64,000 bases of DNA from an uncultured Eubacteriales bacterium. GTDB taxonomy: Bacteria; Bacillota; Clostridia; Oscillospirales; Acutalibacteraceae. A program made the translations under genes and the position numbers. The notes under the pieces are model-generated. The model was given only the letters and a program-made list of their open reading frames with translations. It was not told the DNA's origin and did no database searches. Shown here piece by piece: positions 16,622 through 24,380 of this stretch (its first letter is position 1; every line of letters begins with the position of its first letter). The stretch spans positions 1-64,000 of the forward strand of contig CAKSTF010000006.1 in the NCBI GenBank assembly GCA_934491515.1, in the 5' to 3' direction.

Positions 16622-17029
16622 TCAGGAATTTTTGCTGACGTATTCGTTTATCATTTTTAAAAGTTCTGCGCGGTGATCCCTGTCAAGACGCCTGAGCATT
16701 TTAATGCAGTTTTTCTCCGTCACCGAAAAGGTAAGCGGAGGTTCGGTTTTTATTGCTATTTCCTGTGTATCCCTTAAAATTGCGGGGTGGGGCACAATAG
16801 GTTCAAAACCTATGCGGCGTTCGCCGTATACTATCATATCAAGCGGTACGCGGTAAAGGTCCGCCAACTGCTTTAAAAGTTCTGTTTTCGGATTGCCGGT
16901 ACGTTCCATTCTGGCATAGGTGCTTTTTTTTATGCCAAGTGCCGTAGCGGCGGTTTCCTGAGTATAACCCGCCAGATTGCGGTACTTCGCAATTCTTTTG
17001 TTTACGCTGTCGCTGAAATCATATTGCAT
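16622..17029 (-). CDS. XRE-family transcriptional regulator
   Basis: The 135-residue protein has an N-terminal Cro/CI-type helix-turn-helix (about residues 8-65), with 'LAGYTQETAATALGIKKSTYARMERTG' covering the two key helices. The C-terminal part contains 'MLRRLDRDHRAELLKMINEYV', a short helical tail common in such regulators. The start ATG 17029 has GAAGGTG 8 nt upstream. It is convergent with serA and divergent from the tRNA gene. The target is unknown. Confidence 0.88.
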   Translation of the reverse strand: MQYDFSDSVNKRIAKYRNLAGYTQETAATALGIKKSTYARMERTGNPKTELLKQLADLYRVPLDMIVYGERRIGFEPIVPHPAILRDTQEIAIKTEPPLTFSVTEKNCIKMLRRLDRDHRAELLKMINEYVSKNS

Positions 17030-17053
17030 AATAAAACACCTTCTATTTTTTTC

Positions 17054-17082
17054 TTGACTTAACCGCACTGAATTGGTATAAT
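17054..17082 (+). promoter_or_regulatory. tRNA-Thr promoter
   Basis: TTGACT (17054-17059), a 17-nt spacer and TATAAT (17077-17082) end 14 nt before the mature tRNA 5' end. It lies in the leader region of the divergent XRE gene and overlaps nothing else. Confidence 0.9.
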
Positions 17083-17096
17083 AACAAATGTCGCCC

Positions 17097-17172
17097 GCTG
17101 GGGTGGCTCAGTTGGTAGAGCAGCTGATTCGTAATCAGCAGGTCGTGGGTTCAAGTCCCATCTCCAGCTCCA
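17097..17172 (+). tRNA. tRNA-Thr (anticodon CGU)
   Basis: A complete 76-nt cloverleaf is visible. The acceptor arms are GCTGGGG/CTCCAGC. The D arm is GCTC...GAGC. The anticodon stem GCTGA/TCAGC has loop TTCGTAA, giving CGT at 17130-17132. The T arm is GTGGG TTCAAGT CCCAT. The discriminator is T and CCA is encoded (17170-17172). Confidence 0.97.
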
Positions 17173-17174
17173 TA

Positions 17175-17214
17175 GTAATGCCTGACCCGTACGGGTACGG
17201 GCATTATTTTTTTT
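17175..17214 (+). terminator. tRNA terminator
   Basis: TAATGCC...GGGCATTA arms enclose a second CCCGTACGGG palindrome, followed by a run of eight T. It begins 2 nt after the tRNA CCA end. Confidence 0.88.
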
Positions 17215-17365
17215 ACTTCGCCGCAGAGTTAGATTATATTATATACCTGCGGTCGAGAAATGTCAAGTAAAGTAAAATTAAACATTTGCGGACGATCGCG
17301 GCGAACGCTAAAAAAGTGCGTACAGCAGGAGCCGCACGCACGAAAAACGCAAGCCCCGAATTGCT

Positions 17366-17478
17366 ACCACACTAATTCAATGTTTTACGCTACAAGACGC
17401 AAAACCGAGCCCGCATTTTTACCGAAGTAAAATGCCCACTTGTAGCATAAAGCAAAAAATTAAAAATATTAGTGTGGT
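17366..17478. repeat. Nested imperfect palindrome (MITE-like or structured element)
   Basis: Three concentric inverted repeats share one centre. The outer arms are ACCACACTAAT (17366-17376) and ATTAGTGTGGT (17468-17478), exact over 11 bp. The middle arms are GCTACAAG (17389-17396) and CTTGTAGC (17439-17446), extended by TTTTA/TAAAG after one mismatch. The inner pair is a GCATTTT/AAAATGC hairpin near 17413-17435. It has no coding frame. The whole stretch 17215-17546 between the tRNA terminator and the YjbQ terminator is otherwise gene-free. Confidence 0.75.
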
Positions 17479-17546
17479 GCTCCTATTATATCAAATAATT
17501 TTCGCGCTTTCAATAATAATTGTAAAAAACCTTAAAAAAGCAAAAA

Positions 17547-17573
17547 AACAGGCAGCCGATTTGGCTGCCTGTT
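17547..17573 (-). terminator. Terminator of the TPI-like/YjbQ pair
   Basis: An 11-bp stem AACAGGCAGCC/GGCTGCCTGTT is followed on the minus strand by a long T run. It lies just after the YjbQ stop. Confidence 0.9.
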
Positions 17574-17592
17574 CGGTTTTATAAAGTAAACC

Positions 17593-18213
17593 TTATCTCT
17601 TCTGCTGAAGATCATAATGAAGGTCATAAGCCTTCTCTTCGTCGGTGAACTTGTGCAGGGTGTTGATAACCTCGCCGTTGTTCCACTTTCTGTCTTCAAT
17701 CTCTTCGGTAGTACCCATAACTGTAACGTTAAGCTGTCTGTGACGTGCGCGAACGTGGTCCCAGTCAATGAAATATACGTGCGCGAATTCGCCGCCGTCA
17801 AGCTTGCCGTCTTTAATGGTCATGGTTTCGCTTCTGCCGAAGAATACCGAACGGAGGTGGCCGTCGGTGTTCATGGAAGTGAAGTCGCCGGGCTCGTCAA
17901 CATAGCGGCCGAACTGGCTGTGTATCGGACCGGGGTGACGGTACTGATGTTCCTCGGCAAAGTCGGGGATGAGTTTGCGCATAATGTCAAGAAGATCATG
18001 CTGCAAAAACTCAAGATCGAAAGAGTCAATGTCGTGTGAGCACTCCTGAACCATTACGGAGCAGGTGGTGTGGTGAGAAGCGATGCAAACGGTGCCGTTT
18101 TTAACGCCGGAAGCCTCAACTATCTCTCTGATTTCCTTTGATACGTCGTGGAAGGTGGGGATCCAGCCGCGGGACTGAAGCTCAAGTTCCTTCTGAAATA
18201 CCTTAAATTCCAT
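17593..18213 (-). CDS. YjbQ/UPF0047 family protein (sugar locus 1)
   Basis: This is a single-domain YjbQ-fold protein. The family signature is clear: 'SHHTTCSVMVQECSHD' (metal/ligand His-His-Thr-Thr), 'NTDGHLRSVFFG', and 'FIDWDHVRARHRQLNVTVMG' near the end. At 206 residues it is longer than the usual ~135, with an insert 'EEHQYRHPGPIHSQFGRYVD' and a C-terminal tail after residue ~170. The start is ATG with AGGAGG upstream. Family members have been reported to show weak thiamine-phosphate synthase activity, but their true role is unclear. It is co-directional with the TPI-like gene 48 nt upstream. A paralogue sits beside a TPI-like paralogue at 47.9-49.1 kb. Confidence 0.9.
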   Translation of the reverse strand: MEFKVFQKELELQSRGWIPTFHDVSKEIREIVEASGVKNGTVCIASHHTTCSVMVQECSHDIDSFDLEFLQHDLLDIMRKLIPDFAEEHQYRHPGPIHSQFGRYVDEPGDFTSMNTDGHLRSVFFGRSETMTIKDGKLDGGEFAHVYFIDWDHVRARHRQLNVTVMGTTEEIEDRKWNNGEVINTLHKFTDEEKAYDLHYDLQQKR

Positions 18214-18261
18214 TTTTAGTCCTCCTTAGAGTTATTATAAAATAAAATTATGGACAGAAAA

Positions 18262-18960
18262 TTATGCGTGGCGTTCGTCCCATGCTTTTCTTACGGCAGA
18301 GATCATCTCGTCTACCATAGCCGCACGGTCGGGAGCCTTTGTAACGCCAGAGGAAGAACCCGTAGCGTCTGCGCCGGCGATTATCGTGTTGTAAACGTCC
18401 TCACCGTTTGAAATGCCTGCCGCGGTAAGTACAAGTATGTTGCTGTCAACATCCTTAACGGCGTTCATCGCCGCCGAAACATATTCGGGACCTACGCTTA
18501 CGCCCGTTCCGATAAGTTCAGAGGGCTCGGCAACTATAATGTCGGGGTGCAGCGTTGCAATTTTTGAAGCGTCCGCCATACTGTCGGCACAAACAATGGT
18601 CGTAAGACCTACTTCGTTTGCACGCTTTATCGTTTCCGCCAGAACGTCAAATTCAAGCGGCTTTTCGCAGTGGTTAAGCATTACGCCTTCCGCACCTGCG
18701 GCAACCAGCGATTCGGGCAGAGTATCCGCAAGACCTCTTCCCGGATAAAGCGGATCCATGTGGGGAGCAAAAACGTGAATGTTCTTTGTGTTTTCACTTA
18801 CCCTGCGTATTTCAACAACGGGGCAGGTGAAGATAATGTCCACCTTGTACTTTTCCGCAGCCTTGTCCGCAGCAAGGGCGAGGTTTAAAACGTCGTCGCC
18901 GTAAAGATAGGACTTCGGGCCGATTTCAAAGAAAGGCGGCTTGATAACGTGTTTGTTCAA
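18262..18960 (-). CDS. Triosephosphate-isomerase-like TIM-barrel protein (sugar locus 1)
   Basis: The 232-residue TIM barrel is of the short archaeal-type TpiA family. It has 'FEIGPKSYLYG' at the N-terminus, 'GAEGVMLNHCEKPL' (catalytic His region), 'AEPSELIGTG' (the catalytic Glu loop, usually YEPPELIGTG) and a phosphate-binding 'ADATGSSSGVTKA'. I choose TTG 18960 because GAAAGGTTGAT lies upstream with standard spacing; the frame is open further upstream but contains the promoter. It probably isomerises a triose phosphate or a related tetrose/pentose phosphate. The sugar-locus context and a second divergent copy suggest a specialised substrate rather than glycolysis. Confidence 0.85.
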   Translation of the reverse strand: MNKHVIKPPFFEIGPKSYLYGDDVLNLALAADKAAEKYKVDIIFTCPVVEIRRVSENTKNIHVFAPHMDPLYPGRGLADTLPESLVAAGAEGVMLNHCEKPLEFDVLAETIKRANEVGLTTIVCADSMADASKIATLHPDIIVAEPSELIGTGVSVGPEYVSAAMNAVKDVDSNILVLTAAGISNGEDVYNTIIAGADATGSSSGVTKAPDRAAMVDEMISAVRKAWDERHA

Positions 18961-18991
18961 TATTATCAACCTTTCAAAATTTTTCCTTAAT

Positions 18992-19020
18992 ATTATACCA
19001 ACGCCTTGCCCCTTAGTCAA
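18992..19020 (-). promoter_or_regulatory. Promoter of the TPI-like/YjbQ pair
   Basis: On the minus strand: TTGACT (19015-19020), a 17-nt spacer and TATAAT (18992-18997), about 30 nt before the TTG start. Confidence 0.88.
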
Positions 19021-19029
19021 ATGATTTTT

Positions 19030-19052
19030 ACGCACTTTTCGGATTAGTGCGT
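19030..19052. promoter_or_regulatory. Candidate operator between divergent sugar promoters
   Basis: The inverted repeat ACGCACT - 9 nt - AGTGCGT lies 10 nt upstream of the leftward -35 and 50 nt upstream of the rightward -35. Its regulator is unknown; no regulator gene is adjacent to this locus. Confidence 0.4.
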
Positions 19053-19103
19053 CATAATAACAATATTTGCTTGAAATAACACTGATATTGTCAAATTTAA
19101 GTA

Positions 19104-19132
19104 TTGCAAAAAGCCGAAAAACCCCTTATAAT
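19104..19132 (+). promoter_or_regulatory. Promoter of the SIS-isomerase-kinase operon
   Basis: TTGCAA (19104-19109), a 17-nt spacer and TATAAT (19127-19132). The ~95-nt leader that follows contains small hairpins, including GCGGCA/TGCCGC at 19187-19202. I recognise no known riboswitch there. Confidence 0.78.
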
Positions 19133-19228
19133 CAATATCGTATAGTGTATTGGGGGAAGTGGGACTTGCCCTGATACGGGTCTCTTGCGGCACGGCTGCC
19201 GCGATAAATATTACGGAGGTTATTTACG

Positions 19229-19831
19229 ATGAAAAAAGCGTCACTTGAAGCCGCACGCGCGGCTTATGACATTGAGGCTGCCTGCATCACCGAAATGAAA
19301 GACTATTTCGATGAAGAACAGTTTTCGGCGGCTGTAAAACTTTTGTGTAAAGCGGAACGCATAGGCACCTGCGGCTGCGGTCATTCGGGGATTATATGCC
19401 AGCATATGGCTCATCTTATGTGCTGTATCGAAAGGCCTGCCCGCTTTATTTCTCCTGCCGAGGCAGTACACGGCGCCACAGGCTTTTTGCAGAAGGGCGA
19501 CGTTATGATATTTGCGTCGCGCGGCGGCAGCACAAAGGAACTTTTCCCGATAGTTGATATATGCAAGGCCAAGGGCGTACATATTATTACGGTCACCGAA
19601 AACCTTGAATCAAAGCTGGCACAGGCGGCGGACGTTGTTCTTAAACAGCATGTAAACCGCGAGACCGATAAGTACAATATGCAGGGAACCACAAGCACAA
19701 CGGCGCTTTGTATGATATTCCATGCACTTCAGGCGGCTATAGTGGAGGAAACCGATTATCACGCCGAACAGTTTGCTCTTATTCATCCGGGCGGCGCGGT
19801 AGGCGAGCGTTTGAACCATAAATCGCTTTAA
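19229..19831 (+). CDS. SIS-domain sugar-phosphate isomerase (KpsF/GutQ-like)
   Basis: The 200-residue protein consists of a single SIS domain. 'IGTCGCGHSGIICQHMAH' (phosphosugar-binding loop), 'IFASRGGSTKEL' (the S-x-S/G loop) and 'TSTTALCMIFHALQAAIV' match the arabinose-5-phosphate isomerase group. 'HPGGAVGERL' is the closing signature of KpsF/KdsD proteins. It lacks the CBS pair of full-length KdsD. The start is ATG with GGAGG upstream. As the first gene of the rightward operon it probably interconverts a ketose and an aldose phosphate, for example ribulose-5-P and arabinose-5-P. Confidence 0.88.
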   Translation: MKKASLEAARAAYDIEAACITEMKDYFDEEQFSAAVKLLCKAERIGTCGCGHSGIICQHMAHLMCCIERPARFISPAEAVHGATGFLQKGDVMIFASRGGSTKELFPIVDICKAKGVHIITVTENLESKLAQAADVVLKQHVNRETDKYNMQGTTSTTALCMIFHALQAAIVEETDYHAEQFALIHPGGAVGERLNHKSL

Positions 19832-19892
19832 TTTGTTTTTATAAATTAACATAATTTTTTTAAATTAAAACTTTATTATAAGGAGAATCACA

Positions 19893-21257
19893 ATGGAAAA
19901 CAAAGTAAAAGTAGGTTTTGTCTGCTTTGGCGAGATCAACACCCCTATCGAGAGACTCAACCTCAAGCATGACGAGGCTTTAAAGGCTATCTCCGATAAG
20001 TTTGACGAGATTGTTGACGCCGGCGTTGTTATTGACGATGAAGGTTATAAAACAGCCGACGCGGCACTTGCCAAACTTCACGGTTTCGATATGGACTGCC
20101 TTATCGTTTGCGTAGCAGGCTGGGTGCCCACCCATGCCGTAACGTACGTTACCGACCCTTACCGCCACGTTCCCATGCTTTTGTGGGGTCTTTGCGGCTG
20201 GTATGAAAACGGTCACCTTATCACCACCGCCGACCAGGCCGGTACTACCGCTATCCGTCCCGCTTTCGAGGCGCTCGGTTATAACTTTAAATATGTTTAC
20301 AGCATAGTAAATAAACCGTTGCCCGTTGAAAAGGTTGAGGCATTCGTTCACGCGGCGCACGCCAAGAAAAATTTAAGAACCGCACGCGTAGGCACAATGG
20401 GCTATCGCGATATGCTTCTTTACGGCACACAGTACGAGGGCAACTCCATGCGCGGCCAGATAGGTGTTGAGGTTGAACCTTTTGAAATGCTCGAAATGGT
20501 ACAGAACATGGATAAACTTGACGCTGCCGACGTTGCCGAGGGCATTAAGTTTGTAAAAGAAAACTGGGTATTCAAAAAGCCCTGCGATGATTCCGTTATC
20601 GAAAAAGGCGTTAAGTATGCGCTTGCCGTTGCGATGAAGATAAAAGAACGCGGAATGGAAGCCGTAACGCTTATCGACGTTGACGGTATGAAGAAACTCC
20701 TCGGTTTCCCGCCCGCAATGGTATTTATGCTTCTCGAGCGTTACTGCAACGTTCTTACAATTCCGGAAAACGACGTTATGGGCGCTGTTACACAGCTGAT
20801 AATGAAGTACATAACCGGTCAGACCGTTCCTTATCTTGAGTATTACGAGTTCTTTGAAAAGAGCATGCTTATCGGCGTCCCGGACTTTGTACCGAAATCC
20901 GCCACCGAAGGCGACGTAACCGTTCTTCCCGCGGCGTTCGGTCTTTTGTCCGCTTCACTGCTTAACGTATCCAAGGTTAAAACGGGATATGTTACCTGCG
21001 TTCGCCTTGTGTTTATAAACGGCAAGTATAAGATGCACGTTTACACCGCGGAAGCGAAAACGCCCGAGGCCTGGAACGAATTCGGTTGGGACGATCCCGC
21101 GCCGCAGCTTCCCAGTCTTGAAGTATTCCCCGATTCCTGCACGGTTGAGGAATTTGCACAGAACGTATCCTGCCAGCACGTTATCGTGGCATACGGCAAC
21201 CATGTTGAGGCAATTAAGGACTTTTGCCGTATGATGGATATTGAACTTGTAATGTAA
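19893..21257 (+). CDS. L-fucose/L-arabinose isomerase-fold protein (locus 1)
   Basis: The 454-residue protein belongs to the FucI/AraA superfamily (COG2407-like), which interconverts aldoses and ketoses using Mn2+. It begins 'KVGFVCFGEINTPIE' and has 'DCLIVCVAGWVPTHAV' and 'HVPMLLWGLCGWYENG', typical of the N-terminal and central domains. A C-terminal barrel contains 'KTGYVTCVRLVFINGKYK'. It is shorter than FucI (about 590) and near AraA size. The start is ATG with AAGGAG upstream. The next gene is a sugar kinase, 17 nt downstream. A paralogue is at 46505-47860. The substrate is unknown. Confidence 0.82.
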   Translation: MENKVKVGFVCFGEINTPIERLNLKHDEALKAISDKFDEIVDAGVVIDDEGYKTADAALAKLHGFDMDCLIVCVAGWVPTHAVTYVTDPYRHVPMLLWGLCGWYENGHLITTADQAGTTAIRPAFEALGYNFKYVYSIVNKPLPVEKVEAFVHAAHAKKNLRTARVGTMGYRDMLLYGTQYEGNSMRGQIGVEVEPFEMLEMVQNMDKLDAADVAEGIKFVKENWVFKKPCDDSVIEKGVKYALAVAMKIKERGMEAVTLIDVDGMKKLLGFPPAMVFMLLERYCNVLTIPENDVMGAVTQLIMKYITGQTVPYLEYYEFFEKSMLIGVPDFVPKSATEGDVTVLPAAFGLLSASLLNVSKVKTGYVTCVRLVFINGKYKMHVYTAEAKTPEAWNEFGWDDPAPQLPSLEVFPDSCTVEEFAQNVSCQHVIVAYGNHVEAIKDFCRMMDIELVM

Positions 21258-21274
21258 TTATCGGAGGATAAAGA

Positions 21275-22729
21275 ATGTTTATCGGCGTTGATCTGGGCAG
21301 CACAAATATAAAAGTTGCCCTTTATGACGGTGATATGCACCTGCTTGACAGACAAAGCGTTCCGGTGCAGTATATCACCGAAGGCGGCGTTGTCGAATTC
21401 GACGCGCTTGCCTACTGCCGCGGACTTAAAGAACTGCTTAAAAAGGTCGTTGCGGAAAACGGCGTTAAAAAGATAGACGAAATTGCCTTTACCGGTCAGG
21501 CGGAATCCCTTGTTTCGGCAGGGGAGGACGGCAAACCACTTATGAACGCGATTTCCTGGATGGACGAACGCTCGGTTTCGGAATGTGAAATCCTTTCAAA
21601 GCAGTTTCCGCACGCCGTGTGCGAAGAAAAAACCGGCCAGATGGCGGTGCTTCCCACATGGCCTGCCACAAAAATACTGTGGCTTAAAAACAACCGCCCC
21701 GAAGTTTACGACAAAGCGACGACCTATATGCTTATAAAAGACTACGTTGTTTATTACCTTACAGGCGTAAAGGCTGCCGATATGTCCATTGCAACCTTTT
21801 CTTTCTATTTCGATATTTATAATAAATGCTACTGGAAAGAAATGCTTGACGCTATCGGCATAACCGAAGGTCAATTGCCGCCTTTGTGCGAACCCTGCAC
21901 GGTGGCGGGGGATATGCTTCCCGAAATATCGGAATTTTTGGGTATAGAAAAAGGAACGCGCATAAATGTGGGCACGCTTGACCACTTTACGGGTATGATA
22001 GGCACCGGAAACATAAAACCGGGCGGTATAACACTTTCTACGGGTACGGTTATGGCGCTTGCCACTATGTGCGGTGATTCAGTGCCTAAAAATACCGGCA
22101 TTGCCGTGCATTACGGGTTTAAGCCCGATACCTATATACTGCTGCCCGTTGCCGAAAGCGGCGGCGTAAGCCTTGAATGGTTTCACCGCACCTGTGCGGC
22201 GGATATAAATTATAAAGACCTTGACGCAGGCGCGGTAAAGCGCCGCGGAAACGGACTTATTTTCCTGCCGTATCTTGTGGGCACCAACGCTCCGGAGTTT
22301 GATTCCGACGCAAGCGGCGTTTTCTGGGGACTTCGCCAGGAACACGATGTTTATGATATGGCGCTTGCGGTTATGGAGGGCGTTTCCTTCGTGCTTCGCA
22401 AAAACTGTGATCATATGGCGGATAAGGGCGTTTGTCCTACCGATATTATTGCAACCGGCGGCGGTTCAAAAAGCGCCGTTTGGTGCCAGTTGCAGGCGGA
22501 CATTACGGGACTTCCCGTAAGGATTCCCGAAGAACGCGAGGCAGCCTGCCTCGGCGCTGCTATGATAGCGGCTGTATCTTCGGGCCGTTTCTCCGATTTC
22601 GAGGCAGCCGCAAAGGTGTGCGTAAACTTTGTCCACGAATACACTCCGGCACCTTCGGAATATATCGAAAAGCAGTATAAGCGTTTCGGCGCTCTTTATG
22701 ACGCGGCGCTTAAAATTAAAAGAATGTAA
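21275..22729 (+). CDS. FGGY-family carbohydrate kinase (xylulokinase-like, locus 1)
   Basis: The 484-residue kinase has two actin-like ATPase domains. 'GVDLGSTNIKVALYD' is the phosphate-1 motif. 'AISWMDERS' is the sugar-binding W-D-R region. 'GTLDHFTGMIGTGNIKPGG' holds the catalytic Asp, and 'IIATGGGSKSAVWCQLQADITGLPV' is the adenosine motif of the FGGY_C domain. It phosphorylates a ketose or polyol. The start is ATG with GGAGG 7 nt upstream. Its position after the isomerase implies it acts on the isomerase's ketose product. Confidence 0.93.
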   Translation: MFIGVDLGSTNIKVALYDGDMHLLDRQSVPVQYITEGGVVEFDALAYCRGLKELLKKVVAENGVKKIDEIAFTGQAESLVSAGEDGKPLMNAISWMDERSVSECEILSKQFPHAVCEEKTGQMAVLPTWPATKILWLKNNRPEVYDKATTYMLIKDYVVYYLTGVKAADMSIATFSFYFDIYNKCYWKEMLDAIGITEGQLPPLCEPCTVAGDMLPEISEFLGIEKGTRINVGTLDHFTGMIGTGNIKPGGITLSTGTVMALATMCGDSVPKNTGIAVHYGFKPDTYILLPVAESGGVSLEWFHRTCAADINYKDLDAGAVKRRGNGLIFLPYLVGTNAPEFDSDASGVFWGLRQEHDVYDMALAVMEGVSFVLRKNCDHMADKGVCPTDIIATGGGSKSAVWCQLQADITGLPVRIPEEREAACLGAAMIAAVSSGRFSDFEAAAKVCVNFVHEYTPAPSEYIEKQYKRFGALYDAALKIKRM

Positions 22730-22751
22730 ATTATAAAAGGTTGGATTAAGT

Positions 22752-23435
22752 ATGAAAATTTTGATTGACGGTGCGGATATTACAAAAATAAAGGAAATAT
22801 ATGCGTACTATCCTGTTGACGGCGTTACTACAAACCCCTCGATATTAAGCAAAAACGGGCGTCCGCCTTATGAAGTGCTTACCGAAATCCGCGAGTTTAT
22901 AGGACCCGCTGCCGATCTTCACGTTCAGGTTGTTTCCGAAAAGGCTGAAAATATGGTGAACGAAGCCCATAAAATTGCGGAAATTCTCGGCAGGAACACC
23001 TTTATCAAAATACCCACTGTTCCCGAGGGCATTAAGGCTATGCAGATACTTGCGCGCGAGGGCTATAATATTACCGCTACCGCGATATACACTCCCATGC
23101 AGGCGTTTTTTGCGGCAAAGTCGGGCGCCAGGTACGTAGCGCCCTATGTAAACCGTATTGATAACCTCGGAACCGACGGTATTGCCACCGCCCGCGCGAT
23201 TCAGGATATATTTAATTCAAACCATATGGAAACGCAGGTGCTTGCGGCAAGTTTCACAAACTCGCTTCAGGTGCAGTCTATGTGCCTTTCGGGCATAGGT
23301 GCCGCAACGCTGGCGCCCAACGTTTTCCATAACCTTATTAAAAATGCAAGTGTTGCCGACGCCGAAGATACTTTCCTTTCCGATTTTGAAAAACTCTGCG
23401 GCGAAGGCAAAACTATGCTTAATTGCGGTGAATAA
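22752..23435 (+). CDS. Transaldolase / fructose-6-phosphate aldolase family
   Basis: The 227-residue short-form transaldolase has 'VDGVTTNPSILSKNGRP' (family signature 1), 'FIKIPTVPEG' with the Schiff-base lysine, 'NITATAIYTPMQAFFAA', and 'RIDNLGTDG'. Its length fits the TalC/FSA group rather than TalB. It transfers or cleaves a dihydroxyacetone unit of a sugar phosphate. The upstream ribosome binding site is weak (AAAGG). The Rpe gene follows after 2 nt, so expression is coupled. Confidence 0.92.
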   Translation: MKILIDGADITKIKEIYAYYPVDGVTTNPSILSKNGRPPYEVLTEIREFIGPAADLHVQVVSEKAENMVNEAHKIAEILGRNTFIKIPTVPEGIKAMQILAREGYNITATAIYTPMQAFFAAKSGARYVAPYVNRIDNLGTDGIATARAIQDIFNSNHMETQVLAASFTNSLQVQSMCLSGIGAATLAPNVFHNLIKNASVADAEDTFLSDFEKLCGEGKTMLNCGE

Positions 23436-23437
23436 TT

Positions 23438-24088
23438 ATGGCTATACTTTCTCCTTCAATCCTTTCGGCGGATTTTGTAAATCTTGAACGCGATTTCAAT
23501 ATGGTAAAGGAAACCGGCGCACGCTGGCTTCACGTTGACTGTATGGACGGCACTTTCGTTCCCAATATGGCTTTCGGCTACGCCGCCGTTAAGTCCATAA
23601 GGGCGGTTACCGATATGGTGCTTGATGTTCATATGATGATCGACCGCCCCGTGCGTTACGTTGACGCCTTCTGCGAAGCGGGCGCCGATTATCTTACCGT
23701 GCATGTAGAGGCGGACACTCCCGAAAACACCGCCCTTGCCATCGAAAAGATTAAATCCCACGGCGTAAAGGTGGGTCTTTCGGTAAAACCCAAAACCCCT
23801 GCTTCGGCAGTGCTTCCCTATATAAAGGATTGCGACCTTGTACTTGTTATGACGGTTGAACCCGGCTTCGGCAATCAGAAATTTATGGAAGATATGATGC
23901 CCAAACTCGCCGAACTTCGCGAAATGATAAATCTTTATAATCCGGGTTGTCATTTAGAGGTGGACGGCGGCATAAATCTTATAACAGGGGATATCTGTAA
24001 GAAAAACGGCGCGGACGTACTGGTTTCCGGCTCCGCCTTTTTTAAGGCAGAGGACAAAACCGGCTTTGTAAAGGAAATAGAGGCGTAA
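23438..24088 (+). CDS. rpe: Ribulose-phosphate 3-epimerase
   Basis: The 216-residue TIM barrel has all the Rpe motifs: 'SPSILSADF' at the start, the metal ligands in 'HVDCMDGTFVPN' and 'LDVHMMI', 'VMTVEPGFGNQKF', and the Asp in 'EVDGGIN'. It interconverts D-ribulose-5-P and D-xylulose-5-P, or a related ketopentose phosphate. GGTGA lies about 8 nt upstream, inside the transaldolase end. It is the last gene of the catabolic run. Its presence supports a ketopentose-5-phosphate intermediate. Confidence 0.93.
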   Translation: MAILSPSILSADFVNLERDFNMVKETGARWLHVDCMDGTFVPNMAFGYAAVKSIRAVTDMVLDVHMMIDRPVRYVDAFCEAGADYLTVHVEADTPENTALAIEKIKSHGVKVGLSVKPKTPASAVLPYIKDCDLVLVMTVEPGFGNQKFMEDMMPKLAELREMINLYNPGCHLEVDGGINLITGDICKKNGADVLVSGSAFFKAEDKTGFVKEIEA

Positions 24089-24277
24089 ACGGCACAGAAT
24101 TTTCACGGTTTTTTGACAATACATCGGCAAATCGGCAATTTTTTTGTACAATTCATTAAAAAATACGGCAATTTGTTATGCTATATGACGCCTTGACTAA
24201 CTAATTTACTAAGGAATATACCCTATTTTTTGTGCAATATGACTATACCAATGATAAAATTTTGTCACTATTCCTAA

Positions 24278-24306
24278 TTACATTTTACATTTGTCTGTTG
24301 TATAAT
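24278..24306 (+). promoter_or_regulatory. Possible promoter of the oligosaccharide importer
   Basis: TTACAT (24278-24283), a 17-nt spacer and TATAAT (24301-24306). The 290-nt gap 24089-24380 is AT-rich; I see no strong terminator and no gene in it. Confidence 0.55.
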
Positions 24307-24380
24307 CGTATACGCAGGGTAAAGTACGACTTGTGTTGTGCTTTTTGCTATTATTTTTTATCAAACGGAGGTTATTTTTG

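Noticed and set aside
17097..17600. Prophage or integrative element inserted at tRNA-Thr
   Set aside because: The tRNA is followed by its own terminator; there is no integrase and no duplicated tRNA end in the window. Only the small palindrome remains unexplained.
19141..19228. Riboswitch in the SIS operon leader
   Set aside because: Small hairpins exist, but the layout fits no riboswitch class I know, and no terminator/antiterminator pair is seen.
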